NCBI GenBank assembly: GCA_964446955.1
Contig: CAYUQJ010000001.1
Location: 682,001 to 746,000 of the forward strand
Origin: Leptolinea sp964446955
Lineage (GTDB): Bacteria > Chloroflexota > Anaerolineae > Anaerolineales > Anaerolineaceae
DNA: 64,000 bases
Reading direction: 5' to 3'
Shown: positions 34,427 through 44,300 of the stretch, piece after piece
Numbering within the stretch: position 1 is the first letter of the stretch
Layout: each line of letters opens with the position of its first letter
The notes under the pieces: generated by a model
Database searches by the model: none
Told to the model about the DNA's origin: nothing
Seen by the model: the letters and a program-made list of their open reading frames with translations, nothing else
Made by a program: the position numbers and the translations under genes

Positions 34427-35284
34427 CTATATATCTTCATTGTTCTTAATTATCTCCTTTATTCCTATTAATCTTTCAATATTTTCTTCATCTTTATTAG
34501 CCTTAAAATCTTCTTCTAGTGCTCTAACCATAGGAGAAAGAGTGTGTAATAAGTTCACTCTTGTTCCTTGCGAATTATTCCAAAAATTCCATGAAGTATC
34601 ACTAATTTCGGCGACTTGATTAGTTTGCCAATCTTTTACTGTATACATAAACGGAATACCAAGTTTACGAAATTGAAGATTTGTCCAGTCGAGGTCAACC
34701 CAAAAACCAAGACTCTCGACAATATTAGAAAGAATATCGCTATTCGGTGTAGGACAATCTATCTCGATGATTGGTTCACCAAGATAGACATCACATTCTT
34801 CATAAGAAGATGATTCTGGGTTTTTAGGATAAGATTTCCAACGGGTGTCATCAGTTAGTGGAGGTTTTTGATTAATTAGAAGATTCACTTGTCTATCATA
34901 ATTTATCGGACTCATCCAGTAAGCGTGCCAAACATTCCAAGTGGAATACAACCTCAAACAAAAAGGCTCTAAGTTAACTGTTGCAATTAGGAGAGGAAAA
35001 TCTCTTTCGAATAACCACTCCGTCTCCCATGTCATAAATTTACCATTTTCGTCTTTTTTACCAAAAATAATGCTTTTATCAGATTGGGGTTTGACTTGCA
35101 CACCGAAAGACTTCCGTGGATAGCGCAATTGATGTTCTAATTCAATGAGAGTGCAAATATGGTCATATCCATAATCTTCCGGTCTTGGAATTTGAACTAC
35201 GGCAGAAAATGCAGAAAGACATAGTGTAGCCAAATATTCATATCGTGCCCCTTGATAAAAAGTATCTAATTGTCTATGTCCCAT
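34427..35284 (-). CDS. Possible DUF4365-type (PD-(D/E)XK-like) protein
   Basis: A 285-aa soluble protein near the left end of the island. The N-terminal part resembles DUF4365: a small helical start (GARYEYLATLCLSAF), an aspartate in DYGYDHICTLIEL and then GVQVKPQ, spacing compatible with the D...QxK core of restriction-endonuclease-like folds, followed by WLFERDFPLLIATVN. DUF4365 proteins occur in defence islands. The remainder is not recognised. AAAGGGG precedes the ATG. The assignment is tentative; nuclease activity is inferred. Confidence 0.6.
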   Translation of the reverse strand: MGHRQLDTFYQGARYEYLATLCLSAFSAVVQIPRPEDYGYDHICTLIELEHQLRYPRKSFGVQVKPQSDKSIIFGKKDENGKFMTWETEWLFERDFPLLIATVNLEPFCLRLYSTWNVWHAYWMSPINYDRQVNLLINQKPPLTDDTRWKSYPKNPESSSYEECDVYLGEPIIEIDCPTPNSDILSNIVESLGFWVDLDWTNLQFRKLGIPFMYTVKDWQTNQVAEISDTSWNFWNNSQGTRVNLLHTLSPMVRALEEDFKANKDEENIERLIGIKEIIKNNEDI

Positions 35285-35420
35285 GTTTTTCCCCTTTGTA
35301 TTATATAGAAATGAATGAGGAAAAGATTTGTTGGTAATCTCATCCTGACGTCGAATTTGTTGTTGGGATTAATTACCAGAAAGTGTGACCAGCCTCCAGA
35401 TTTGTCCGATGCTCGCGTTG

Positions 35421-36329
35421 TTAGCTTCCTTCGTATTCGTAGTCGAAACCCAAATCAAAAAGGAATTTGACATCAACGTTCTCAATGGTTATCTTGTCCT
35501 GAAGTTTTGCGGCAATGATTTCATCTCTGCCATTTAAGGATAGACCGCATATCTTACAAATGAATCTCTCGACATTAAGCCGAACAATTGGTTCAGGAGT
35601 TTCATCATCCCTATCCGCCAGTTCCCATTCGACTTCATAAGTTCCAGATGAAAGTGAAATTTTTAAACATGCCGGACAGGTTTCGTATTCGTCATAATAT
35701 TCCTCTAGAATATATGATTGACGAATTATTTCTGCAATTTCATCCACGAGCTTAATTTCAAGCTCACCATATTTTTCCTCGAACACCTGCTTTGCTCGGG
35801 CGACTTTTATTGTTACTACCTTTTCTATCTCCCTTGAAGAATCATCAATTAATTTTTTAACTGTTTCACTGTGTATTGAAAAATACTGGTCAGGGATTTG
35901 ACCACAATTTTCTGCTAGAACTTTTGTGGCTCGGAAATAGACACTCGCAATCTCTACCACATTCACAGCACCAATAACGCCAATGTGAACTGCACCATTT
36001 CTCATGTCAGCTAAAAACCCAAGTTCCTGTTCATAGGATTTTAATTGCGGAAGTACTTGAGAGGTTCTAGATATTACATCTTTCGCGCCTATTGTTCTTA
36101 TATTGCCGGGTGCTCTTTTTGAATGACTGCCAGCCCCACAGACCTGCAACAAAGAATCAAAATCCTTATCTACCAGAAGACTTGGATGAATTCCTGCCAA
36201 AAACGCTTTACCAAGAAGTTCAAATGCTATACCTGCATTAACAAAAAATGTTTCATACTGACCATCCAAATAACTTCGTATTGCTTTTTGTGTCCATTCA
36301 GATGATTTTGTAAGCAACGCTTGTTTCAT
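35421..36329 (-). CDS. Possible HEPN-domain protein with C-terminal zinc ribbon
   Basis: A 302-aa protein. The first 145 residues look all-helical, and RNGAVH (Arg110-His115) matches the RX4H motif with a polar residue after Arg that marks HEPN ribonucleases, frequent in toxin and phage-defence proteins. Two CXXC knuckles (Cys218/221 and Cys258/261) suggest a C-terminal zinc ribbon with the intervening beta-rich segment. An AAGG site precedes the ATG. It is transcribed in the same direction as the DUF4365-like gene, 136 bp upstream of it. Family placement rests on the motif and fold impression only. Confidence 0.6.
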   Translation of the reverse strand: MKQALLTKSSEWTQKAIRSYLDGQYETFFVNAGIAFELLGKAFLAGIHPSLLVDKDFDSLLQVCGAGSHSKRAPGNIRTIGAKDVISRTSQVLPQLKSYEQELGFLADMRNGAVHIGVIGAVNVVEIASVYFRATKVLAENCGQIPDQYFSIHSETVKKLIDDSSREIEKVVTIKVARAKQVFEEKYGELEIKLVDEIAEIIRQSYILEEYYDEYETCPACLKISLSSGTYEVEWELADRDDETPEPIVRLNVERFICKICGLSLNGRDEIIAAKLQDKITIENVDVKFLFDLGFDYEYEGS

Positions 36330-36744
36330 GTTCGATATGCCTTATGAAAATGAAGAGTTAGCTAATTTTTTATTATACAGGCTCTTTGTAAGTTGGAATT
36401 ATGCAACACTATCATCTTGTGATTATTGAATAATCAATTTTTTTAGATTGTGTATATCAAAAAATTTTGGGTTCGTTTGTAAAGGGCAATAAGTTAAGAG
36501 TTTAATGAATTAATGTTTCCCTTATGAATTAATTATTTTTTCATGCTACCGGGTTCGTTTGGATGAAACAAATCGTCCTCAATGATGTCAAGTAAGTCGG
36601 TTTGATAATACTGGGATAGTCAAATATTCATAAAATGATTCGTATAACTTGTATTCTGTGCACTGAAGAGCGACAATGTGTCGCATAACAACACTTTGCA
36701 GGCAGTTTAACCTATTAAAAACAGTTCGCATAAGAAAGGGCAAT
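36330..36744. other. AT-rich intergenic region in the island
   Basis: About 415 bases without a convincing gene. It contains GGGTTCGTTTG twice (36469-36479 and 36551-36561) and a small inverted repeat GCGACA/TGTCGC at 36670-36684, 60 bp before the recombinase start. Promoters for the divergent HEPN and recombinase genes should lie here. Confidence 0.5.
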
Positions 36745-37641
36745 ATGGAATTAACTGGATTTAAACAATTTCTTACAGATATTGATTGCTCGGAATTAAC
36801 AATCTCTGCGTATTGTCAGGATATGGTTTTATTTTCATCATGGTTTGAACAGTCGAATGGACAATCCTTAACACCCCAAAACTTGACATCCATCGATGTA
36901 CGAGAATATAAACAATGGTTATTACTCAATAAGAAATTACGCCCGGCAACCATCAATCGAAAAATTGCCTCAATTCGAATGTTTGCCAGATGGGCAGTTG
37001 ACTCTAAACAAATCACATACAATCCAATAAGTGGAGTGAAAAGGATTGCGGAACAAAAACTTTCGCCTAAATGGTTAACAAAAACCGAACAGGCCGCAAT
37101 ACTCCGAGAAGCCGAAAAACAAGTTCTTTCCTCTCATACTCCCGCCAGAAAATTTGAAAGCCAGAGGAATCTATCGATATTAATTTTGTTGCAGAATACC
37201 GGGATTCGTTTGACAGAATGCACATCACTTGAGGTTCAGGATTTTCAAATATCTGATAGAAAAGGTCTGCTAACTGTGCGATGTGGTAAAGGCGGAAAGT
37301 CCAGAGTTATTCCATTAAACTCTTCAGCCCGAAAAGCCATTAATGATTGGATGCAAATTCGACCGACAAATGCCGGGACTAAATTATTCGTTGGTCGAAA
37401 TGGTGAATTACAACAAAGAGCAATTCAAAAAATAATTAGTAATTTAGGGGAAAAAGCTCATGTAAATGTGTCACCTCATTCATTTCGGCATAGCTTTGCA
37501 AAGAATTTAATCGATACGAATCAAGTCTCTCTTGATAAAGTTGGACAAATCTGTGGGCATAAATCACTAGATTCCACAAAAATATACACAGTTGGTTCGA
37601 TGAAAGACCTTCAGGAAAGTGTCGATTTATTAGATGGCTGA
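36745..37641 (+). CDS. Tyrosine recombinase (XerC/D-like)
   Basis: A 298-aa site-specific recombinase. The N-terminal SAM-like core-binding domain (about 1-85) includes the pattern RPATINRKIASIRMFARWAV. The catalytic domain shows the first arginine in TGIRLTECTSLEV, then HSFRHSFAKNL (HXXR), CGHKS and the nucleophile tyrosine in STKIYTV. The ATG at 36745 follows AAAGGG; an in-frame ATG at 36676 has no ribosome site. It is distinct from the pair of recombinases at the right end and is located 2.5 kb from attL, so it may act on another site or be a passenger. Confidence 0.9.
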   Translation: MELTGFKQFLTDIDCSELTISAYCQDMVLFSSWFEQSNGQSLTPQNLTSIDVREYKQWLLLNKKLRPATINRKIASIRMFARWAVDSKQITYNPISGVKRIAEQKLSPKWLTKTEQAAILREAEKQVLSSHTPARKFESQRNLSILILLQNTGIRLTECTSLEVQDFQISDRKGLLTVRCGKGGKSRVIPLNSSARKAINDWMQIRPTNAGTKLFVGRNGELQQRAIQKIISNLGEKAHVNVSPHSFRHSFAKNLIDTNQVSLDKVGQICGHKSLDSTKIYTVGSMKDLQESVDLLDG

Positions 37642-37895
37642 CGATGAGGAGGATAAAATTACGACTTAGAATCTTGGAATAAGCAAAACTAGCAAATCCG
37701 ATTTCTTCTATGAAATGTCGCCATATAAAATTCAGAAAGAGGGAAAAATGAACAAAGTTGGGACATTCCCACTTAAACAGCCAGTTCAAGAAGTAATATA
37801 GACTGAACATACCCCTAAACGAGTTTTTGTATTGGGTGTTTATGCAAGTGCAGTTCATGCCCGTTGGAGTAATAAGTATGGCGTCTGTCGATTTG

Positions 37896-38714
37896 TTAAT
37901 TATTGGGATTGAAAAAGATTTGATTAAAACCAAAATTAATCTTATTAGTTATTTTGGGAGTCCTCGAAAACCCGGCAATGTTGAGAAATTTCAATAGATA
38001 GCTACCCTCTCTCCAACCTAAATCGAAATAGAACTGATATGGTGATTCTTGAAACACACCCGTCCAATAGTTACCTAAGAATCGTGTTGCGCTAAATGAA
38101 CAATCTGAATCCGCAGGCAAAATCTCTGTAATTGCATTACATATGCATTGTTCGAGATTAATATCATCCAGTAAGTTGACAGAACTTTCAATTGTTCGAT
38201 AATTAGTTTTGTTGACAGGAAGATAGTCTAAAAAGAAACCAGAAAATTGATATATATCAGTTATTAGCGGTGTACTATTTGAATTAATTTCTTTGGAGTA
38301 TTCATTGATTTTTCCCAGAATAAATTCTGGGGAGTACGGACAAGGTAAATTGTTTTTGACATCAATGAAAGTCCAAACAGGGACTCTCCCTTGAGACAAA
38401 ATCTTTTGAAGGTCAAGCACCGCATTGTCACAGAGTTTTTCTTTTAGAAAGAGCAATCCTTTTATGGCTGGTACTGACTTACCTATATAAAAAGTTCTCC
38501 GATTCCCTGTAGAGCCTGAACGAATTCGAATTCGCCCTTCCTTATCGTCAAGGCATCCATCTAGCTCTATTCGATAAGAAAAATTGTGTCTTTTTGATTC
38601 GTCTTTAGGATACCAATACCATTCCAGATACAATTCCTCGATTGCTTTTTCTACTCTCACTACGCATTCATATATTTCCGGTTCTATATCATTTCTATTT
38701 AAAATCGATTCCAT
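37896..38714 (-). CDS. Hypothetical island protein
   Basis: A 272-aa soluble protein I do not recognise. It is acidic to neutral with many aromatic residues (EELYLEWYWYPKDE near residue 30; ESPYQFYFDLGWREGS near 225) and no transmembrane segment or clear motif. A ribosome site AAAGGTGA precedes the ATG, and codon use agrees with the rest of the island, so the gene is probably real. It is convergent with the recombinase at 36.7-37.6 kb; about 250 bp between their 3' ends hold no convincing gene. Confidence 0.65.
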   Translation of the reverse strand: MESILNRNDIEPEIYECVVRVEKAIEELYLEWYWYPKDESKRHNFSYRIELDGCLDDKEGRIRIRSGSTGNRRTFYIGKSVPAIKGLLFLKEKLCDNAVLDLQKILSQGRVPVWTFIDVKNNLPCPYSPEFILGKINEYSKEINSNSTPLITDIYQFSGFFLDYLPVNKTNYRTIESSVNLLDDINLEQCICNAITEILPADSDCSFSATRFLGNYWTGVFQESPYQFYFDLGWREGSYLLKFLNIAGFSRTPKITNKINFGFNQIFFNPNN

Positions 38715-39069
38715 TTTTAAATTTCACCTTTGTATTATGACGAATATCTCTTCATTAAGAACATAATCAGAAGAGATATCAACAAGAAAAATGCCCTCCA
38801 GATTGGGGCATTTTTCTTGTTGACTGGTAAATAAGTTTATATTCACTCTATATAGATATAGGAGAAAGGTTGGAAATTGAACCGATTTTTTTGCTTAGGT
38901 TTCAATTTTTCATTATCAAGTTTTTCTCGGTATTTGCAAAGCATTACAGCTTTCGACACCCTAGTTCTTAGCCCAAAAACTATTTCTCTGTAGATATTCT
39001 CATGGGTGGCTTTGGATAAAAATCCATATTGGAATATGCCAGAAAATCAACCCCGATTTGAGTGAAAGA
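38715..39069. other. Intergenic region with a long hairpin at 38780-38822
   Basis: About 355 bases with no gene. A 17-bp inverted repeat CAACAAGAAAAATGCCC/GGGCATTTTTCTTGTTG (38780-38796 and 38806-38822) is T-rich on both strands and probably terminates the HNH-AP2 transcript. The rest shows nothing I can name. Confidence 0.65.
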
Positions 39070-39681
39070 TTACAAAAATCTATTCAACTTATTAGCGTCA
39101 ACGATTTTCCCATGAGCGATAAGATTCTTGCGAGCATTTCGGTCTAGTTTAACGAAGTCAATCCGAGCCAGTTCACTTTTGGTAACATCGACCTTATTTA
39201 GATTCACGAACTTTCCGAAGAGCAAACGGGCATAGACATTGTAGGTAGCGGCGGCAATCTTTGGGTCGGAGTAGTTCCCCAAATTCAGTAACACTCCATT
39301 CACACGGATATAAGCGTACCATTTCTGGAGTTTTCTGTTCCAATTAACGCCTTTATATTCACTGCTTGTTGGATTGCCATTATAAATCTCAGTCTTTTTC
39401 TGCTTGCGAGCGTTATCCGCCGGAGAGATTGCTTGGATGCTTTTTCGTCGAAAATCCAAAAGGTCTCCCTCAATGTGGTCTCCGACTTTCCCTTTGGGAA
39501 CTTTACCAATTAATCGGTGAAGATAGATAGGGGGAGATTTTTTATCAGTTTTGGAATAACACAGGAAATACCCTGTTTTTTTGTTGTAATAAATGGAATA
39601 ATTATCAATTATCCATTTATCTTCATCATCAAATAAAAGAACCAAATCCTTATCAATTGTTTTGTAAACGTATTTGAACAT
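39070..39681 (-). CDS. HNH endonuclease with AP2 DNA-binding domain
   Basis: A 203-aa protein of the HNH/AP2 homing-endonuclease type seen in phages and mobile elements. The HNH-like part is IYLHRLIGKVPKGKVGDHIEGDLLDFRRKS (about residues 65-100), and the C-terminal AP2-like part is SSEYKGVNWNRKLQKWYAYIRV ... GKFVNLN (about 112-170). In usual HNH_3 proteins the block reads DHINGDRLDNRRSN; here one asparagine is replaced, so activity may be weakened. I set the start at 39681, where GGAGG lies 9 bp upstream, although the frame stays open to 39885. It is a selfish gene or a cargo nuclease. Confidence 0.75.
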   Translation of the reverse strand: MFKYVYKTIDKDLVLLFDDEDKWIIDNYSIYYNKKTGYFLCYSKTDKKSPPIYLHRLIGKVPKGKVGDHIEGDLLDFRRKSIQAISPADNARKQKKTEIYNGNPTSSEYKGVNWNRKLQKWYAYIRVNGVLLNLGNYSDPKIAAATYNVYARLLFGKFVNLNKVDVTKSELARIDFVKLDRNARKNLIAHGKIVDANKLNRFL

Positions 39682-40458
39682 CAGAAATAACCTCCAGAAA
39701 GAATGAATTGCTATATCTGTCTGACGGTTATCTCGTTCAAAATCCCAAGTTGTCCATAACAAACGAATCAAAGGAAAGTTTGTTTCTGGGATGCAAAGAC
39801 CTGTTAACTCAAAAATTCCTTGCACCATAAGCAGGCATATAAACCTCACGAAATTTGAGGTGATTTGAATGGTTGGCCAGTCCAACGACTATATCAATTT
39901 GAAATAAATAAGTTAAATACAAAATCCTGACATAATCAGGATTGTTGATTACATAGTGGTTGTTGCATTACGGATATGGGTATAACGAAAAATAAGGGCT
40001 TATATACCCCCTATATGGGGTAAATTCAGGGTTTTGCTTCGTTCATGAGGGTAAATGCCCCCATCAATAAGAATCGCACCAATTTCATTTTTATCCACTA
40101 ATCTATTCCAACAGAAATCCCTCTGAATACAAATACCAGAGGGATATTCTATTTAACATGTTAGAAAAATTTAGATTCAGTCGGCAATAAACAGGGAGAT
40201 ATCCCCCGATTAATTAAAATTAGTTTGGCAAATTTTGTAAATTTCACAGATTTGAAGTTTCTCCTGCCAAGAATATAAGTCGGAAAATAAATATAGGTAT
40301 TCTTTATTTTTATAATTTTTGATGAACATCTTGAGATTGAGGTAATGGAAAGAATTGCCGTGGCTTTCGACCTTCCTCAAATACCCATTTCAGTAATATA
40401 GGGGAAAATTGGGGAGAATTATTCTTGTGGAAATTCTTTTTCTATTGAAGGGCAGGCT
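39682..40458. other. Gene-poor AT-rich stretch in the island
   Basis: Nearly 780 bases without a gene I can support. Visible features are the inverted repeat TACCCC-CTATAT-GGGGTA at 40005-40022 and several GGGG/CCCC-flanked AT segments between 40000 and 40210. It could hold a replication origin, recombination sites or a decayed gene. No tRNA or known RNA is seen. Confidence 0.45.
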
Positions 40459-40875
40459 TCAATTTTTACCGTATGTTTCCAGAAAGAGATTGAAGGTGGC
40501 TCTATTGTATGCAATTCGGGTTTCGTTCAATTTTTGTTCGAAAAACTCTTCTATATCGCCAGAAACCTCCACTGTTTCAACTCGGTACACACAAAGAGGA
40601 GATACTTGCCCTATCATGTCTAGAGCATAGAGGAATGAAGTCCTGTCTAATGGGCAAATTTGAGTAAATGCCGCCTTATAAAAAAATGCGTCCGGTGTGT
40701 CGAGCAGCCTGACCTTGCTGAACTGGTCATTGATTCGTGTCGAAATGATTCCAATACCGACAGGAATAATGCTGTGAAAAAATGTCGGAGAATCTAAATG
40801 CATTCCAGCAATTTCAAATCTCGGCTGGGGTAATACATGTTTCATACCTAGTCTATAGAAATATATTTTTCTCAT
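40459..40875 (-). CDS. Hypothetical island protein
   Basis: A 138-aa frame with normal protein-like composition (RFEIAGMHLDSPTFFHSIIPVGIG, DTPDAFFYKAAFTQICPLDRTSF). No motif or family is recognised. There is no clear ribosome site before the ATG at 40875; a later ATG at 40845 is possible. It stands alone, 462 bp from the divergent helicase gene. It may be a small accessory of the defence genes or a remnant. Confidence 0.5.
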   Translation of the reverse strand: MRKIYFYRLGMKHVLPQPRFEIAGMHLDSPTFFHSIIPVGIGIISTRINDQFSKVRLLDTPDAFFYKAAFTQICPLDRTSFLYALDMIGQVSPLCVYRVETVEVSGDIEEFFEQKLNETRIAYNRATFNLFLETYGKN

Positions 40876-41337
40876 TTTTTGGAGTAGTTTTTAACCATTC
40901 AATCAATTAGGATTGCATTACTTGAACTTTTCTTATCTGAATGGATATATTATTTAAGATTCAAAACATGAAGGTGATATAGTAAATTACGAAAATATAC
41001 ATGGTCTCCTTTCCAACAAATTACCGTCAGACATCCTCTGACCGATTGGGAATCGTTCTTTATATACCCTTCAAATCAACTCGGGGCTTCTCCTACAAAA
41101 AGTTATGATATAGCAATAATTATTTAATAAATTATGATTATTTAAGTTACTAAAGAGATTTTACCTGAGGCTTTAATTTTACCTCATCAAGAAAACTTGG
41201 TCTATAATTAGCTCACCATCGACTGTTAACTAATCAATATTTAACAGGCAAATATAAATAATCAGCAATATCTTTTCACAATTTCCCGATGGCCCAAAAG
41301 AAACAGAAACCATTCATCACTATCTCATCGGAGGGGT
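40876..41337. other. Upstream region of the helicase/methyltransferase operon
   Basis: About 460 AT-rich bases. A perfect TATAAT lies at 41203-41208 but without a good -35, and an inverted repeat CTGAGG/CCTCAT spans about 41165-41186 just upstream of it. A GGAGGGG ribosome site precedes the ATG at 41338. Confidence 0.5.
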
Positions 41338-44300
41338 ATGAGTCAAAACACAAATTCTGTCCAAGAATCAGGCATTCGGGATAATTATTTACGTGGTTCA
41401 GTCGGGGTTTTTCTAAAAGATAAAATCACAGAGGGGTCAGTACTTTCAATTGTCTCCGCGTATTTCACAATTTACGCCTATGAAGCTCTAAAAAATGAAC
41501 TGACCGATATTGACCATCTCCGTTTCATGTTCGGAGAACCCCGATTCATAAAATCTCTTGACCCATCAAAAAATGATAGTAAGGCGTATACCATTCAAGA
41601 TGACGGTCTCCAACTTGAAAATCAACTTCAGCAGCGTAGAGTAGCGAAAGACTGTGCTGATTGGATTTCGCAAAAAGTTGATATCCGGTCAGTAAAACAG
41701 GCCAATTTGATGCATGGGAAAATGTACCATATCAGTCATAATGGCGTTGATGAGGCTATTCTTGGAAGTTCAAATTTTACTGTTAGTGGATTGGGATTAG
41801 GTCAATCTAACCACAATAATATTGAATTGAATTTGGAAGTCGATTCGAATCGTGACAGAAAAGACCTGAAAGCATGGTTTGACACCATATGGGAAAACCA
41901 AGAATTGGTTGAAGATGTCAAAGAGCAGGTTCTACTCTACCTCGAACAGCTTTATATGGACAATTCTCCTGAATTTGTCTACTTTAAAACCCTGTACCAT
42001 CTATTTGAAGATTATCTATCCAGTCAGGAAAGTGGTGGCCTTCTTGATTTAAAAAGTCAAATCGTCGATACCGAAATTTGGAAAGCACTTTTTGATTTCC
42101 AAAAAGATGGGGTTAAAGGTGCTATCAATAAAATTTTGACATACAACGGTTGTATCCTCGCTGATAGTGTTGGTCTTGGAAAAACGTTTGAAGCACTAGC
42201 CGTTATTAAATATTTCGAATTACGAAATGACCGGGTACTTGTCCTTTGCCCTAAGAAATTGAGGGAAAACTGGACGGTCTATCAGGCGCAAAATAATTCT
42301 GAATTGAATCCCTTTTTGCGAGACAGGTTTAATTACACAGTTTTATCTCATACGGATTTGAGCCGTGAAAAAGGGAATGCGGGAGATATAGACCTCGCCA
42401 ATATAAATTGGGGAAATTATGACCTTGTTGTAATTGACGAATCTCATAATTTCCGAAATAATACACCCGGCAAAAAAGATGAAGATGGGAATGTAATAAA
42501 AAAGAGCCGGTATGAACGATTGATGGATGAAATCATCAAATCAGGTGTCAAAACAAAAGTCCTTCTTCTATCAGCTACTCCAGTAAACAATGACCTTAAA
42601 GACCTCCGTAACCAAATTTACTTCCTGACTGAAGAAAACGATGAGGCTTTTTACACATCACTAGGAGTGGGAAGTATTCGGGATACTCTTGCCGGTGCAC
42701 AAAGAACATTCACAGATTGGGCAAAGAAATCGAAAAACCACAGTACAAAAGAGTTGTTGGAGCGGTTTAATTCTAGCTTTTTCAAGTTACTAGATGCCCT
42801 GACAATAGCACGCTCCCGCAAACACATTCAAAAATACTACCAAGCGAATGTTGCTTTGCTTGGTGGCTTTCCTGAAAGATTGAAACCTATACCCCTCTAT
42901 TCGGCAATTGATTTAGCAGGCGAGTTTGTATCATATGATGTATTAAACGACCAAATTTCTGGTTATAAACTTTCCTTATTTAATCCATCCGAATTTATCA
43001 AACCCGAATTAAAACCTGTGTATGAACAGAAAGGGTTTGGAAATTTCAAACAATCTGACCGAGAAAACTTCCTAATCGGCATGATGAAAGTTAACTTTCT
43101 AAAACGACTTGAAAGTTCTGCATTTTCTTTCCATATCACTATACAACGAACGATACAAAAGATTGATGACTTGAAAAATCGATTAGATAGATTTAAGTCG
43201 TACCAAGCAGAAAACCCAAACTTGGATTTCGAAGACCTAATAATAAATGACGAAGAAGATGAGGATTTGCAGTCTGCCTTTGAAGTTGGCAAATTAAGAA
43301 TTCCAATGGCTCATCTGGATGTAGATAAATGGTTGAGACATCTGAAACGTGACCGTGACCAACTCCATCTTCTTGAGCTTTCAGCCAGAGAAATCACTAT
43401 AGAACGTGATGCGAAACTGGCTGAATTAAAAAAACTCATCGAACAAAAAGTAAAGAACCCTACTACAAACAAGTTAGGGAAACCCAATAGAAAAATTTTG
43501 GTTTTCACGGCTTTTGCAGATACAGCAAATTATCTGTACGATGCCTTAGAGAAGTGGGCTGTAAACGATTTGGGGATTCACATTGCTACAGTAAGTGGTG
43601 GCACTCATCCCAATAAGACAACTTTCGGGCGCAGTGATTTCAATAATATCCTGATTAATTTTTCTCCGGTCGCTAAACATCGTGACAAAATGAAGAAATC
43701 AATGCCTCAAGAAGGTGAGATTGACCTTCTCATTGCTACGGACTGTATCTCAGAAGGTCAAAATTTGCAGGACTGCGACTGGCTCATAAATTATGATATT
43801 CATTGGAATCCGGTGCGTGTAATCCAGCGTTTCGGACGTATCGACCGTATTGGCAGTATCAACAAAACAGTTCAACTCATAAATTTCTGGCCTACCGCTG
43901 ATTTGGACAAATATATTTCTCTGAAAAACCGGGTTGAAGCGCGCATGGCTTTAGTTGACATTGCAGCAACCAATGAGGATAATCTTCTGGCAGGCGAGGA
44001 TTTGAAGGAATTTGTTACAGAGGATTTGAAGTATAGAGATAAGCAATTGTTACGATTAAAAGACGAAATTCTCGACCTTGAAGATTTCAACGAAACTGTT
44101 GCATTAACAGACTTCACGTTGGACGACTTCCGCGCACAGTTGATGAATTATATTGAGGCCAACCGTAAAAAGCTCCATGATGCCCCAATGGGTCTATTCG
44201 CAGTCGTTCCCCCTCATCCCGATTACACCCTAATTAAGCCGGGTGTAATCTATTGTCTCCGACAAAGAGGAGATTCAACCGGGAGCGATACGGTTAACCC

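Noticed and set aside
37436..37933. Minus-strand 165-codon frame
   Set aside because: It overlaps the 3' third of the recombinase gene in antisense and has aromatic-rich, low-quality composition.
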